Source: Hyphomicrobiales bacterium
GTDB taxonomy: Bacteria > Pseudomonadota > Alphaproteobacteria > Rhizobiales > Xanthobacteraceae
Direction of reading: 5' to 3'
Length of the DNA: 64,000 nucleotides
Assembly (NCBI GenBank): GCA_017305715.1
Contig: JAFKKG010000031.1
Location: 1-64,000, forward strand
Shown here: piece by piece, positions 42,868-52,125 of the stretch
How the letters are laid out: every line of letters begins with the position of its first letter
Numbering within the stretch: position 1 is the first letter of the stretch
Made by a program: the position numbers and the translations under genes
The notes under the pieces: generated by a model
The model's input: the letters and a program-made list of their open reading frames with translations, nothing else
What the model was told of the DNA's origin: nothing
Database searches by the model: none

Positions 42868-44454
42868 TCACCCCAGCATCTTGCGCAATTCCGCCTTCGC
42901 CACTTTCTCCAGCGTCGAGCGCGGCATCTCGTCGACGAAAATGATTTCGCGCGGCACCTTGAAGTCGGCCAGCTGCGCGCGGCAGGCGGCCATCACCTTG
43001 TCCTGCAGGTCGGCGGGCGCGGCGGCGACGCCGGCCAGCGGAATGATGAACACCACCGGCACCTCGTCCAGCATCGGATGTTTTTTCGCCACCACCGCGG
43101 CCTCGCGCACGCCGGGCACCACGGCGACCACCTGTTCGATCTCGGAGGCCGCGACATTCTCGCCGCCGACCTTGAGCATGTCCTTGGCGCGGTCGCCGAA
43201 CCTGATGAAGCCGTTGTCGAGCCGCGTGACGCGGTCGCCGGTGATGAAATAGCCGTGCTCGTCAAAGCTCTCGCGCGTCGCCGTCTCGTTGTGCAGATAT
43301 TCCGCAAACAGCGACAGGCCGGGAATGCCCTTGATCAGCAGATTGCCGGTGTCGCCGACCTCCGTGGGCCGGCCGTCATCGCCGGTGATGCGGATCTGAT
43401 ATTCCGGCGCGGCGCGGCCGATCGACATCGGAATGTTGGGCTGGTCGACCTCGCCGACGATGCCATGCGTGATGGTCTCGGTCATGCCCCACCAGCCGAT
43501 GGTCTTGATTCCGAAGGCGGCGAAGGGCGGCGGATCGTTCACCGCGGTGCCCCAGAGCCGGAACCTGTGGTGCTTCGGAATCTCGTGCTCGAGCAGCGCC
43601 TTCATGCAGAACGGGATCGTCGAGGTCCAGGTGCAGCCATGTTTCAGCGCCACGTTCCAGAACCGGCTCGCGGAAAACCGCGGCTGGATCACGCAAGATC
43701 CGCCGACCCACAGCGACGCCAGCATCGAATAGGCCAGCGCGTTGGTGTGAAACAGCGGCAAGTAAGTCTGGTGCACATCGCGCTCGTGCAGGTCTTCATG
43801 CGCGGCATTGATCTTGGCGCCCCACAGCGCGTTGGCGTGGGTCCACAGCACCGCCTTCGGGCGCGAGGTGGTGCCGGAGGTATATTGAACGCTGCAGGGG
43901 GCGAACGGATCGGTGGCGCGTCGTGGCCGGTCCGCGCTGTCGGCGAACAGGGAATCGAAGCCGTCGCCGCGCGGCGCGCGGTTGCCTTGCGCAGGGGCGG
44001 CGCCCGCATCATGCGAGATCACCGCGATCCAGCGCAGATCGCGGCAATGGGCCGACACCAGTTCGGCGTAAGCGGGCTGGGTGATCGCGGCGACCGCGCC
44101 GCAATGGCCGGCGAAATACGCCATTTCGGCCGCGGCCGAACGGGTATTGGTGGTGACCGCGATGGCGCCGAGCTCGACGCAGGCAAACCAGGCCAGCATG
44201 GCCTCGATGCAATTGTCGAGGTGGATCAGCACATATTCGCCGGGCTTGATGCCGCGTTTGACCAGACCCGCCGCCAGCGCGCCGACGCGCTCGTGAAATT
44301 CGCCGTAGGACCAACTCCGCGCCGGCGCCTCGAACGGCGCCCAGATCAGGAAGGGGTGGTCGCGGCGGCTCTCCGAACGCATCCGCAGCAGCCACGGCAC
44401 ATCGAGGCCTGCGAAAGGACCGACGATGCCTGGCGCTGCCGTTGAAACGGACAT
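42868..44454 (-). CDS. AMP-forming acyl-CoA synthetase/ligase
   Basis: 528 residues with a GGGAGGAATC ribosome binding site. AMP-binding motif VQYTSGTTSRPKAVLW, the A4/A5 segment GWWGMTETI, and the hinge/A8 region GYFITGDRVTRLDNGFIRFGDRAKDMLKVGGENV are all present, with the late catalytic Lys in STLEKVAKAELRK. It activates a carboxylic acid to an acyl-AMP and then an acyl-CoA. The overall form is closest to the CaiC/long-chain and aromatic-acid ligase group; the substrate is not predictable. A VOC-family gene lies on the same strand 92 bases upstream. Confidence 0.92.
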   Translation of the reverse strand: MSVSTAAPGIVGPFAGLDVPWLLRMRSESRRDHPFLIWAPFEAPARSWSYGEFHERVGALAAGLVKRGIKPGEYVLIHLDNCIEAMLAWFACVELGAIAVTTNTRSAAAEMAYFAGHCGAVAAITQPAYAELVSAHCRDLRWIAVISHDAGAAPAQGNRAPRGDGFDSLFADSADRPRRATDPFAPCSVQYTSGTTSRPKAVLWTHANALWGAKINAAHEDLHERDVHQTYLPLFHTNALAYSMLASLWVGGSCVIQPRFSASRFWNVALKHGCTWTSTIPFCMKALLEHEIPKHHRFRLWGTAVNDPPPFAAFGIKTIGWWGMTETITHGIVGEVDQPNIPMSIGRAAPEYQIRITGDDGRPTEVGDTGNLLIKGIPGLSLFAEYLHNETATRESFDEHGYFITGDRVTRLDNGFIRFGDRAKDMLKVGGENVAASEIEQVVAVVPGVREAAVVAKKHPMLDEVPVVFIIPLAGVAAAPADLQDKVMAACRAQLADFKVPREIIFVDEMPRSTLEKVAKAELRKMLG

Positions 44455-44546
44455 GATTCCTCCCGGTGCAGCCTTGAGCCGCTGCCTTGGTTATTGCTTG
44501 GGCGCAGTTGTGCCACCCAATCGCCGGATGATCAAATCGGCGAGGA

Positions 44547-44966
44547 CTACGCCGCATCCCCCTCATACGACGAAATCTCGATCAGGCTGCCGTCGGGATC
44601 GCGGCAATAGACCGAGCGCAGCGTGCCGCGGGCGCCCTGCTTGGCGACCGGGCCTTCCTCGATCGCGACGCCGTTCGCCCTCAGATGCGCGACCACCTGG
44701 TCCGGCGTGCTCGCAGTCAGGAAGCACAGGTCGTCACTCCCGGCGGTTTCATGGTCCGCCGTGAACCATTCGACCTTGTCGGCATCGCGTGGCCGCACAT
44801 TGATTTTCTGGTTGCCGAACACCAGCGATGTCCGCGGCGTCTTGCCCGGACCCGGATCGAAAACCCTGACTTCCATGCCGAGGATGTTGCGGTACCATTC
44901 GGCGGAGCGCGCCACGTCGGCGACATTGATCACAAGATGATCGAGCGCATTCACCTTGACGGACAT
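44547..44966 (-). CDS. VOC/glyoxalase-family protein
   Basis: 139 residues with AAGGATAAGGC before the ATG. Two beta-alpha-beta-beta-beta modules of the vicinal-oxygen-chelate fold: HLVINVADVARSAEWYRNILGMEV and a second VEWFTADHETAGSDDLCFL through RSVYCRDPDGSLIEISSYE. The metal residues H10-like (DHLVINV), the His/Glu of the second module and terminal E (LIEISS) are present. Proteins of this type include glyoxalase I, fosfomycin resistance enzymes and extradiol dioxygenases; the branch cannot be fixed. Confidence 0.88.
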   Translation of the reverse strand: MSVKVNALDHLVINVADVARSAEWYRNILGMEVRVFDPGPGKTPRTSLVFGNQKINVRPRDADKVEWFTADHETAGSDDLCFLTASTPDQVVAHLRANGVAIEEGPVAKQGARGTLRSVYCRDPDGSLIEISSYEGDAA

Positions 44967-45098
44967 GCCTTATCCTTATGTAGCGGTCGAAGGCGCCGGG
45001 TCGCACTGGCCGCATGGGTCATTGTTTGTTACAACGCGGCCCGCATTCAGTTCAATAGAAACGGCCCGGGTGAACCCGGGCCCCCAAGGAGAAACTTC

Positions 45099-46076
45099 AT
45101 GATTTCACGCCGCACCGCGATCGGCCTGACGGCAATCGGCCTCTCGGCAATCGCTTCGATCGGCACCGCCTCGGCGGCGGACTATCCGACCCGGCCGGTG
45201 CGCTGGGTGGTCGGATATCCCCCGGGAGGCGCCACCGACATCATCGCGCGGCTGATCGGCCAGCGGCTATCGGAAAAGCTCGGCCAGCAATTCGTGATCG
45301 AGAACAAGCCCGGCGCCGGCAACAACATCGCCACCGAATCGGTGATCAACGCCGATCCCGATGGCTACACCGTGCTGCTGGTCAATCCGGCGAACTACGT
45401 CAACACCTCGCTGTACGCCAACCTCAAGTTCAATTTTCCGCGCGACATCGCGCCGGTCGCCTCGTTCAACCGCGTGCCGAACGTAATGACCGTCAACAAG
45501 GATGTGACGGCGAAGAATGTCGCGGAGTTCATCGCCAATGCCAAGGCCAATCCGGGCAAGGTGAACATGGCGTCATCGGGCAATGGCACGTCGGTGCATC
45601 TGTCCGGCGAAATGTTCATGGCCATGACCGGGGTCAAGATGCAGCACGTGCCTTACCGTGGCGCGGCACCCGCGATCACCGACATGCTCGGCGGCCAGGT
45701 GCAGGTGATCTTCGACAACATGCCCTCGATCATCCAGCACATCAAATCCGGCTCCCTGCGCGCGCTGGCGGTGACGACGACGACGCGTTCGCCGCTGTTG
45801 CCCGACGTCCCGACGGTGGCGGAAACCGTCCCCGGCTATGAGGCGAGCGCGCTGTTCGGCATGGGGGCACCGAAAAACACGCCGAAGGAGATCATCGCCA
45901 AGCTCAACAGCGAGATCAACGCGATCCTGGCCGAGCCGGACATGAAGAAGCGTCTGGTCGAACTCGGCGGCGAGCCGCTGATCCAGACGCCGGAGAAGTT
46001 CGGCGCCGATATCGTCGCCGAGACCGAGAAGTGGAAGAAAGTGATCGAAAGCGCCAATATCGAGAAGGTGCAGTAA
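45099..46076 (+). CDS. Tripartite tricarboxylate transporter-family (Bug) binding protein
   Basis: 325 residues from the ATG at 45099, with AAGGAGAAACTTC directly upstream. Signal MISRRTAIGLTAIGLSAIAS ends near SAADYPTRP, the standard Bug start. The following PVRWVVGYPPGGATDIIARLIG and ENKPGAGNNIATE are diagnostic. Bug proteins bind carboxylates or nicotinate-type compounds, but most lack a linked TctA/TctB pair and may act in sensing. No transport genes are next to it. The open frame extends upstream through the adjoining VOC promoter region and should not be counted. Confidence 0.93.
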   Translation: MISRRTAIGLTAIGLSAIASIGTASAADYPTRPVRWVVGYPPGGATDIIARLIGQRLSEKLGQQFVIENKPGAGNNIATESVINADPDGYTVLLVNPANYVNTSLYANLKFNFPRDIAPVASFNRVPNVMTVNKDVTAKNVAEFIANAKANPGKVNMASSGNGTSVHLSGEMFMAMTGVKMQHVPYRGAAPAITDMLGGQVQVIFDNMPSIIQHIKSGSLRALAVTTTTRSPLLPDVPTVAETVPGYEASALFGMGAPKNTPKEIIAKLNSEINAILAEPDMKKRLVELGGEPLIQTPEKFGADIVAETEKWKKVIESANIEKVQ

Positions 46077-46158
46077 AGCGTCTCGGGAACATTCTCGAAG
46101 CCGCGGTGTTTTGCAATCGAGCCGCCGCGGCTGTTACGTCAGGCAGAGGAGATCGATC

Positions 46159-46416
46159 ATGCGCAATGCGATGGTAGCCATTTTGGCGCTTTCGGCGGCA
46201 GCGGCCGTTACGGCGGCAAATCCGACGCCCGCTGCGGCATATGATTATCCCTATTGCGCGCAGGGCCGCAGCGTCGGCATTCCCGGTGAATGCGCCTATT
46301 CCAACTATGCCCAGTGCGTGGCTGCGGCTTCAGGACGCGGTCTTTCCTGCAACGTCAATCCGCGCGCGGCCCTGAATCAGTACCCACCACGCCGCCGGGT
46401 CTATCGGGACTACTAG
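46159..46416 (+). CDS. DUF3551 small exported protein
   Basis: 85 residues, GAGGAGATCG before the ATG at 46159. Signal peptide MRNAMVAILALSAAAAVTAA ending at PAAA, then the DUF3551 pattern YDYPYCAQGRSVGIPGECAYSNYAQCVAAASGRGLSCNVNP with four cysteines and a C-terminal PPRRRVYRDY. The family is abundant and largely restricted to Bradyrhizobium-type bacteria; function is unknown. Followed by a hairpin whose loop overlaps the promoter of the next operon. Confidence 0.9.
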   Translation: MRNAMVAILALSAAAAVTAANPTPAAAYDYPYCAQGRSVGIPGECAYSNYAQCVAAASGRGLSCNVNPRAALNQYPPRRRVYRDY

Positions 46417-46430
46417 CCGGAAAATTTCGG

Positions 46431-46449
46431 ACAGGCGCTTGACGCCTGT
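46431..46449. terminator. Hairpin after DUF3551, overlapping the next promoter
   Basis: ACAGGCG and CGCCTGT form a 7-bp stem with loop CTTGA, followed by TCG then T-containing sequence. It is 15 bases after the DUF3551 stop. The loop includes the TTGAC of the next -35 box. Confidence 0.55.
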
Positions 46450-46483
46450 TCGTTTGCGCTTATACTAAACCTTATGGTTAAGT
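46439..46483 (+). promoter_or_regulatory. Compact promoter and operator of the ArsR operon
   Basis: TTGACG (46439-46444), 16 bases, TATACT (46461-46466) make a sigma70-type promoter. ACTAAACC (46464-46471) and GGTTAAGT (46476-46483) form an 8-bp inverted repeat (one mismatch) spaced by TTAT, covering the -10 box and the start codon at 46474. Transcription would begin at or near the ATG, so the ArsR message should be leaderless. An ArsR site of this kind would give tight self-repression. Confidence 0.6.
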
Positions 46484-46941
46484 ATCAGGAAGACGTTCTG
46501 GACCGTACCTTTGCCGCCCTTGCCGATCCCACCAGGCGCGCGCTGGTGGCGCGGCTCGGCGACCGCGAGAGCCTTTCCGTCAGCGAGCTGGCGCAACCCT
46601 TTGCGATGTCGCTGCCCGCGATCATGAAGCATCTCGATGTGCTGTCGGATGCCGGCCTGATCGCGCGCGAGAAGACCGGTCGCACGGTCGCCTGCCGGTT
46701 GACCGCCAGGCCGATGGAGCAGGCGATGGACTGGTTGAACCGCTACCAGCGCTTCTGGTCCGACAATCTCGACCGTCTCGCAGCTTTTGTGGAGGAAGAC
46801 CGATGGCCACCCAGTCCAGCATCCAGTCAGGTTCCCGCCGCGACGCCGGCTTCGCAGCCAAACCAAGCCTCACCATCAAACGTCGTCTCAATGCGGCGCC
46901 GTCGAAAATCTACGCCGCGTGGACCGACCCGGAAAAACTAG
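46474..46941 (+). CDS. ArsR-family transcriptional regulator
   Basis: 155 residues. The winged helix-turn-helix spans about 8-95 (LDRTFAALADPTRRALVARLGDRESLSVSELAQPFAMSLPAIMKHLDVLSDAGLIAREKTGRTVACRLT). The CxxC metal sites of SmtB/ArsR are absent, so it is not a metal sensor of that class. Regulators of this subgroup next to an SRPBCC (AHSA1) gene are common. The last 45 codons, low in complexity (PPSPASSQVPAATPASQPN), overlap the start of the SRPBCC gene by 139 bases in another frame. The start codon lies inside the predicted operator. Confidence 0.9.
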   Translation: MVKYQEDVLDRTFAALADPTRRALVARLGDRESLSVSELAQPFAMSLPAIMKHLDVLSDAGLIAREKTGRTVACRLTARPMEQAMDWLNRYQRFWSDNLDRLAAFVEEDRWPPSPASSQVPAATPASQPNQASPSNVVSMRRRRKSTPRGPTRKN

Positions 46942-47285
46942 CGGCGTGGTTCGGCCCGGCGAAGGTCAGGGAAGGCTCGCTGCAGGCGGAGACCAATCCG
47001 CGCATCGGCGGCCGCTATCGCATCAGCTTCACCAGCACCGACGGCGAGTATTTCCAGGTCGGCGGCATCTATCGCGACATTGTGCCGAACGAGCTCCTGG
47101 TGATGAGCTGGGCCTGGCATTCGACGCCGGAGCGCGAGTCGCTGCTGACGATCTCGCTGAAACCCGATGGCGCCGGCACGCTGCTGACGCTGCAGCACGA
47201 GCAATTCTTCGACGAGGCCGCGCGCGATGGCCACGAGAAGGGCTGGACCGAACTGCTCGGCAAGCTCGAGCACTTCCTGACCTGA
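46803..47285 (+). CDS. SRPBCC/AHSA1-type protein
   Basis: 160 residues from the ATG at 46803; a GGAGGAAG site precedes it within the ArsR gene. After about 20 variable residues comes the AHSA1 fold opening (LTIKRRLNAAPSKIYAAWTDPEKLAAWFGP), then GGRYRISFTS.DGEYFQVGG and the terminal HEKGWTELLGKLEHFL helix. It forms a hydrophobic cavity for a small lipophilic ligand; no enzyme activity is evident. The partner ArsR regulator overlaps it, and DUF899 and DUF1428 genes follow. Confidence 0.9.
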   Translation: MATQSSIQSGSRRDAGFAAKPSLTIKRRLNAAPSKIYAAWTDPEKLAAWFGPAKVREGSLQAETNPRIGGRYRISFTSTDGEYFQVGGIYRDIVPNELLVMSWAWHSTPERESLLTISLKPDGAGTLLTLQHEQFFDEAARDGHEKGWTELLGKLEHFLT

Positions 47286-47319
47286 TTCTTTGGCCTGATC
47301 CTCAGCAAAGGAGTTGCGC

Positions 47320-48057
47320 ATGCAGCCGCATCAGATCGTCTCGCGGGAGGCGTGGGTCGCAGCCCGCAAGGTCCATCTCGCGCATGAGAAGGAACTGACC
47401 CGGGCACGCGAGCGCCTGAACGAGGAACGCCGCGCGCTCCCCTGGGTCAAGGTCGACAAGGACTATGTGTTCGACGGGCCGGCCGGGAAAGTGACACTGG
47501 GCGATCTGTTCGGGGGACGCAGCCAACTCGTGGTGCAGCACTTCATGTTCGCGCCGGAATGGAACGAGGGCTGCAAGAGCTGCTCGTTCTGGGCGGACGG
47601 ATTTGAGCGCCTCATTCCGCACCTGGCCGCGCGCGACACCACGCTGGTGGCGATCTCGCGGGCGCCGATGGAAAAGCTCGCCGCATTCAAGGCGCGGATG
47701 GGGTGGACCTTCGACTGGTTGTCGTCGGGGAACAGCGACTTCAATTACGACCATGCGGTGTCGTTCACGCCGGATGCCGTCAAATCAGGTGAAAATATCT
47801 ATAATTTCGGTACATCCGGTTTTGGCATCGAAGACGCGCCCGGCATCAGCGTATTCATCCGCGGCGAGGACGGAAACATCTTCCATACCTATTCCTGTTT
47901 CGCCCGCGGTCTCGACATGATGAACGCCGCCTACCACTATCTCGACCTGACGCCGCTCGGCCGTCATGAGGACGGCCTGCCATATCCGATGGATTGGGTG
48001 CGGCTACGTGACCAGTACACTCCGGCGCCAGTTCAGGCATCCTGCTGCCATCGTTGA
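47320..48057 (+). CDS. DUF899 thioredoxin-fold protein
   Basis: 245 residues from the ATG at 47320 with an AAAGGAG site 6 bases before it. The pattern LPWVKVDKDYVFDGPAGKVTLGDLFGGRSQLVVQHFMFAP and the WNEGCKSCSFWADGF CxxC stretch mark the DUF899 family, a thioredoxin-like fold. It ends in an unusual CCHR tail. A redox or peroxide-related role is usually guessed. The gene lies 34 bases after the SRPBCC stop and belongs to the same operon. Confidence 0.88.
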   Translation: MQPHQIVSREAWVAARKVHLAHEKELTRARERLNEERRALPWVKVDKDYVFDGPAGKVTLGDLFGGRSQLVVQHFMFAPEWNEGCKSCSFWADGFERLIPHLAARDTTLVAISRAPMEKLAAFKARMGWTFDWLSSGNSDFNYDHAVSFTPDAVKSGENIYNFGTSGFGIEDAPGISVFIRGEDGNIFHTYSCFARGLDMMNAAYHYLDLTPLGRHEDGLPYPMDWVRLRDQYTPAPVQASCCHR

Positions 48058-48087
48058 GGTGCGATGAGCAGAAAAAAGGAAAAGCCC

Positions 48088-48447
48088 ATGGCCTATGTCG
48101 ACGGATTCATCGTCGCGGTTCCAAAGAAAAACATCGCGGCCTATCGCAAGATGTCGACCAGGGCTGGCAAGGTCTGGCGCGAATACGGCGCTCTGGATTA
48201 TCGCGAATGGGTCGCCGACGACGTCAAGGTCGGCAAACTCACCTCGTTCCCGCGCAGCGTCAAACAGAAGCCGGGCGAAACGGTCGTGTTCGCCTGGATC
48301 ACCTACAAGTCGCGCGCGCAGCGCGACAAGATCAATGCCAAGGTGATGGCCGATCCCAGGCTGAAGTCGATGGGCGACGTGAAATCGATGCCGTTCGATC
48401 CCAAGCGGATGATCTATGGCGGGTTCAAGGGCCTGGTAAAGGTCTGA
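48088..48447 (+). CDS. DUF1428 family protein
   Basis: 119 residues from the ATG at 48088 (MAYVDGFIVAVPKKN), chosen over an ATG 24 bases earlier because AAAAAAGGAAAAG stands just before it and family members begin there. The rest (YREWVADDVKVGKLTSFPRSV..., then VVFAWITYKSRAQRDKINAKVMADPRL and PFDPKRMIYGGFKGLV) is diagnostic of DUF1428, a ferredoxin-like dimeric barrel resembling antibiotic-biosynthesis monooxygenase folds. No catalytic role is known. Last gene of the ArsR operon. Confidence 0.9.
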   Translation: MAYVDGFIVAVPKKNIAAYRKMSTRAGKVWREYGALDYREWVADDVKVGKLTSFPRSVKQKPGETVVFAWITYKSRAQRDKINAKVMADPRLKSMGDVKSMPFDPKRMIYGGFKGLVKV

Positions 48448-48522
48448 GGGAAGCGCCCGCCAGCCTTCACGCATGATTAAGCCGTTGAGTTGGCCGCGCA
48501 ATCGCGGCCTCGCGGATCCCGC

Positions 48523-48563
48523 TTGCGTTTGCTTTGCAATCCGGTATACTTTGCATTACAAAG
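48523..48563 (+). promoter_or_regulatory. Promoter and operator 1 (CTTTG-N5-CAAAG) of the membrane-protein/regulator/prenyltransferase operon
   Basis: TTGCGT (48523-48528), 16 bases, TATACT (48545-48550) form a promoter; the inverted repeat CTTTG-CATTA-CAAAG spans 48549-48563, immediately over and after the -10 box. The same repeat recurs at 49588-49602. A local repressor binding here would block initiation. Confidence 0.65.
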
Positions 48564-48572
48564 CTCGGGTGA

Positions 48573-49193
48573 ATGATGCGCGACCTCGATAAGGCGTTGG
48601 CCGATATCCTGGCGATCCGCAGCCAGATTGCGGCGGGCACCGCGTTTCGCGGCTATGGTCCGGCCACGGTTGCCGCCACCAGCGGCATTGCGCTGCTCAC
48701 GGCGGTCCTGCAATTCCTCTGGCTCACGGATCCGACCGGGCAGCCGATCGTGTTCTTCGGCGGCTGGGCGGCCGCCGCGTCGTTGTCCGCCGCCCTGATC
48801 TGGATCGAAATGCTGGCGCGCACGCGCCGGCATCATTCGGGCCTCGCCGACGCCATGCTCCAGCAGGCGATCGGGCAGTTTCTGCCGGCCGGAGTTGCCG
48901 GCCTGCTGCTGGCGATCATGATGTGGAAGTTCGCGCCGGAAACGCTGTGGATGCTGCCGGGCTTGTGGCAGGTACTGGTGAGTCTCGGCGTATTTGCCTC
49001 GGTCCGCTCATTGCCGCGCAGCATCGCCTTCGGCGGCGCGTGGTATTTCGTGTCGGGCTTTACGGTGCTGCTGCTCGCAAGCCAAACCCACCTGCTGTCG
49101 CCCTGGACCATGGGCCTGCCGTTTGCGGCCGGCCAGCTGTTGATGGCCGCACTATTGTATTTTGCGTCGGGAGAAAATGATGACGAAGACTGA
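48573..49193 (+). CDS. Uncharacterised membrane protein, four to six helices
   Basis: 206 residues. A soluble amphipathic N-terminus (MMRDLDKALADILAIRSQIAAG) precedes hydrophobic segments at about 33-51, 58-78, 97-117, 123-141, 153-172 and 175-195. The start matches a short family often fused or adjacent to PF13601-type regulators. The last 17 bases overlap the regulator gene, so translation is coupled. It may be a sensor partner for the regulator; no ligand motif is visible. Confidence 0.8.
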   Translation: MMRDLDKALADILAIRSQIAAGTAFRGYGPATVAATSGIALLTAVLQFLWLTDPTGQPIVFFGGWAAAASLSAALIWIEMLARTRRHHSGLADAMLQQAIGQFLPAGVAGLLLAIMMWKFAPETLWMLPGLWQVLVSLGVFASVRSLPRSIAFGGAWYFVSGFTVLLLASQTHLLSPWTMGLPFAAGQLLMAALLYFASGENDDED

Positions 49194-49560
49194 AGCCGGC
49201 AACGCGCCGTTCTCTTACGACGGGCTCGACCGCGTGATCCACGAGAAGGCGCGGCTCGGCCTGCTGACCTCGTTGATGGCTCATCCCAAGGGATTGGCCT
49301 TCGCCGATCTCAAGCAGCTCTGCGGGCTCACCGACGGCAATCTCAGCCGGCATTTGCAGGTGTTGCAGGAGGCCGGCCTCGTCGAAGTCACCAAGGGCTA
49401 CGAAGGCAACCGTCCCCACACCACCTGCCGCCTGACCAAAAATGGCCGCCGCCGCTTCCTCGATTATCTCGCGGTGCTGGAACGTCTGGTGCGCGATGCC
49501 GCCAAGGCCGCCGGCAGGCAAGACACCGCTCCTACCCGGCTCGGCATCCTGCCGGCCTGA
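49177..49560 (+). CDS. Winged-helix transcriptional regulator (PF13601/HTH_27 type)
   Basis: 127 residues, ATG at 49177 (or 49180) with GGGAGA upstream. Winged helix at about 15-95: [78 protein letters not shown]. No effector domain. It lies between two copies of the same inverted repeat and is the best candidate to bind both, which would make the operon self-regulated. A membrane-protein gene overlaps its start and the prenyltransferase follows 34 bases later. Confidence 0.9.
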   Translation: MMTKTEAGNAPFSYDGLDRVIHEKARLGLLTSLMAHPKGLAFADLKQLCGLTDGNLSRHLQVLQEAGLVEVTKGYEGNRPHTTCRLTKNGRRRFLDYLAVLERLVRDAAKAAGRQDTAPTRLGILPA

Positions 49561-49594
49561 CCATCACTCCCTTTTTTTGATCGGAGACTTTGTG

Positions 49595-50344
<750 letters not shown>

Positions 50345-50424
50345 AACCACGCCCGGCCGGGGCGCCGGGCTTTCCTCACCACGCGGGGACGAACGATGAC
50401 GCCAACAGAGCGGAGCGACGTCCC

Positions 50425-51951
50425 ATGCGCATACTTCTCGTCAACGTCCCGCATCCTTCGATCGGCAGCCGGATTCCCGATGACCATTTGCCGCCGCTCG
50501 GCTTGCTGTCGATCGGCGGCCCGCTGATCGATGACGGCCATGATGTCAGGTTGGTGGATGGCGAGTTCGGCCCAATGCCGGTGCGATCGATCGTTGCCGA
50601 GGCGCTGGCCTTCGCGCCGCACGCGGTGTTGTTCGGCCATTCCGGATCGACCTCGGGCCATCCGGTGATCGCCGAGATCGCGCAGGCGATCGTGCGCGCG
50701 ATGCCCCAAATTCTGATCGTCTATGGCGGCGTGTTCCCGACCTACCACTGGCGCGAGATACTGAACGAGGAGCCCCATGTCACCGCGATCGTGCGCGGCG
50801 AGGGTGAGGAGACCGTGCGGCAACTGATGCGCGCGCTCGAACATGACGACGCTCTCGGCGAAGTTGCGGGCATCGCCTTCCGCGACGGCCACCAGCCCTG
50901 CGCGACGCGGCCGGCGCCCGTGATTCGCGATCTCGATGCTTACCGGGTCGGTTGGGAGCTGATCGATCACAGCCGCTACAGCTACTGGGGCGGCCTGCGC
51001 GCGGTGGTGGTGCAGTTCTCGCGAGGTTGTCCGCACCTGTGCAATTATTGCGGCCAGCGCGGCTTCTGGACGCGCTGGCGCCACCGCGATCCGGTGCGCT
51101 TCGCCAGGGAACTCGCGCGCTTGCATCGCGAGCATGGCGTCAAGGTGATCAATTTCGCCGATGAGAACCCGACAGTATCGAAGAAAGCGTGGCGCGCCTT
51201 TCTCGAGGCGCTGATCGCCGAGAATGTCGACCTGATCCTGGTCGGTTCCACCCGTGCCGACGACATCGTTCGCGACGCCGATATCCTGCATCTCTACAAG
51301 AAGGCCGGCTGGCAACGCTTCCTGCTCGGCATGGAGAACACCGACGAGAAGACGCTGGAACTGATCCGCAAGGGCGCGACTACCACGACCGATCGGGAAG
51401 CGATCCGCCTGATGCGCCAGCACGGCATTCTGTCGATGGCGACATGGGTGGTCGGCTTCGAGGAAGAAACCGATCGCGATCACTGGCGCGGGCTGCGGCA
51501 GCTTCTGTCCTACGACCCCGACCAGATCCAGATGCTCTACGTTACGCCGCATCGCTGGACGCCGTATTTCCGTCTCGCCGCCGATCGCCGCGTGATCCAG
51601 ACCGATCGCCGCCGCTGGGATTACAAGCATCAGGTGCTGGCGACGCGCCATATGGCGCCCTGGCGCGTGCTGCTCTGGTTCAAGTTCACCGAAATGGTGC
51701 TGCAATGCCGCCCGAAGGCGATCCTGCGCGTGCTGTTCCATCGCGACGCCGGCCTGCGCCACGCGATGCGCTGGTACACACAAATGGGGCGCCGGGTCTG
51801 GCCGCACGAGATTTGGGGATTCCTGCGCGGCGCCAGGCTGAAGGATGGGCCGACGGTGGCGAAATTCTGGGGTGCACCGCAAGACAGCGAGGAGGAGTCG
51901 ATGTCATCGGTGCGGCCCGAGCGCCGCGTCGGTGTGCGCAAGGCCGCGTGA
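50425..51951 (+). CDS. B12-binding-domain radical SAM protein (BchE/HpnJ-like)
   Basis: 508 residues from the ATG at 50425; the frame is open higher but only there does a B12-type N-terminus begin. An N-terminal cobalamin-binding Rossmann domain (about 1-140: MRILLVNVPHPSIGSRIPDD, PHAVLFGHSGSTSGHPVI, TAIVRGEGEE) is followed by the radical SAM core with C202, C206 and C209 (CPHLCNYC) and ADENPTVSKK, GSTRADDIVRD, FLLGMENTDEKT. Total form resembles BchE, the anaerobic Mg-protoporphyrin ester cyclase, but no photosynthesis genes are near; relatives act on hopanoids and other lipids. It is 80 bases downstream of the cis-prenyltransferase. Confidence 0.88.
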   Translation: MRILLVNVPHPSIGSRIPDDHLPPLGLLSIGGPLIDDGHDVRLVDGEFGPMPVRSIVAEALAFAPHAVLFGHSGSTSGHPVIAEIAQAIVRAMPQILIVYGGVFPTYHWREILNEEPHVTAIVRGEGEETVRQLMRALEHDDALGEVAGIAFRDGHQPCATRPAPVIRDLDAYRVGWELIDHSRYSYWGGLRAVVVQFSRGCPHLCNYCGQRGFWTRWRHRDPVRFARELARLHREHGVKVINFADENPTVSKKAWRAFLEALIAENVDLILVGSTRADDIVRDADILHLYKKAGWQRFLLGMENTDEKTLELIRKGATTTTDREAIRLMRQHGILSMATWVVGFEEETDRDHWRGLRQLLSYDPDQIQMLYVTPHRWTPYFRLAADRRVIQTDRRRWDYKHQVLATRHMAPWRVLLWFKFTEMVLQCRPKAILRVLFHRDAGLRHAMRWYTQMGRRVWPHEIWGFLRGARLKDGPTVAKFWGAPQDSEEESMSSVRPERRVGVRKAA

Positions 51952-52125
51952 GCCGTGCATGCCGGCGTGCGGAACTGTGCAGGCCTGCGCTGGAAAGCAG
52001 AGCATAAGCCCTTCTCAAGGCTGCGGATAACTGGCCGCGCCTGCTGGACGGCGGCCCCGCTGACCAAATACTGTCTCCGCCGATCGCACAGAACAAAAAG
52101 AACCGTCGCGGTCCGAGGCGTTGGC

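Noticed and set aside
50425-51951. Assignment of the radical SAM protein as BchE in a photosynthesis cluster
   Set aside because: No bacteriochlorophyll, carotenoid or reaction-centre genes are in the window, and the neighbours are a prenyltransferase and small unknown genes.
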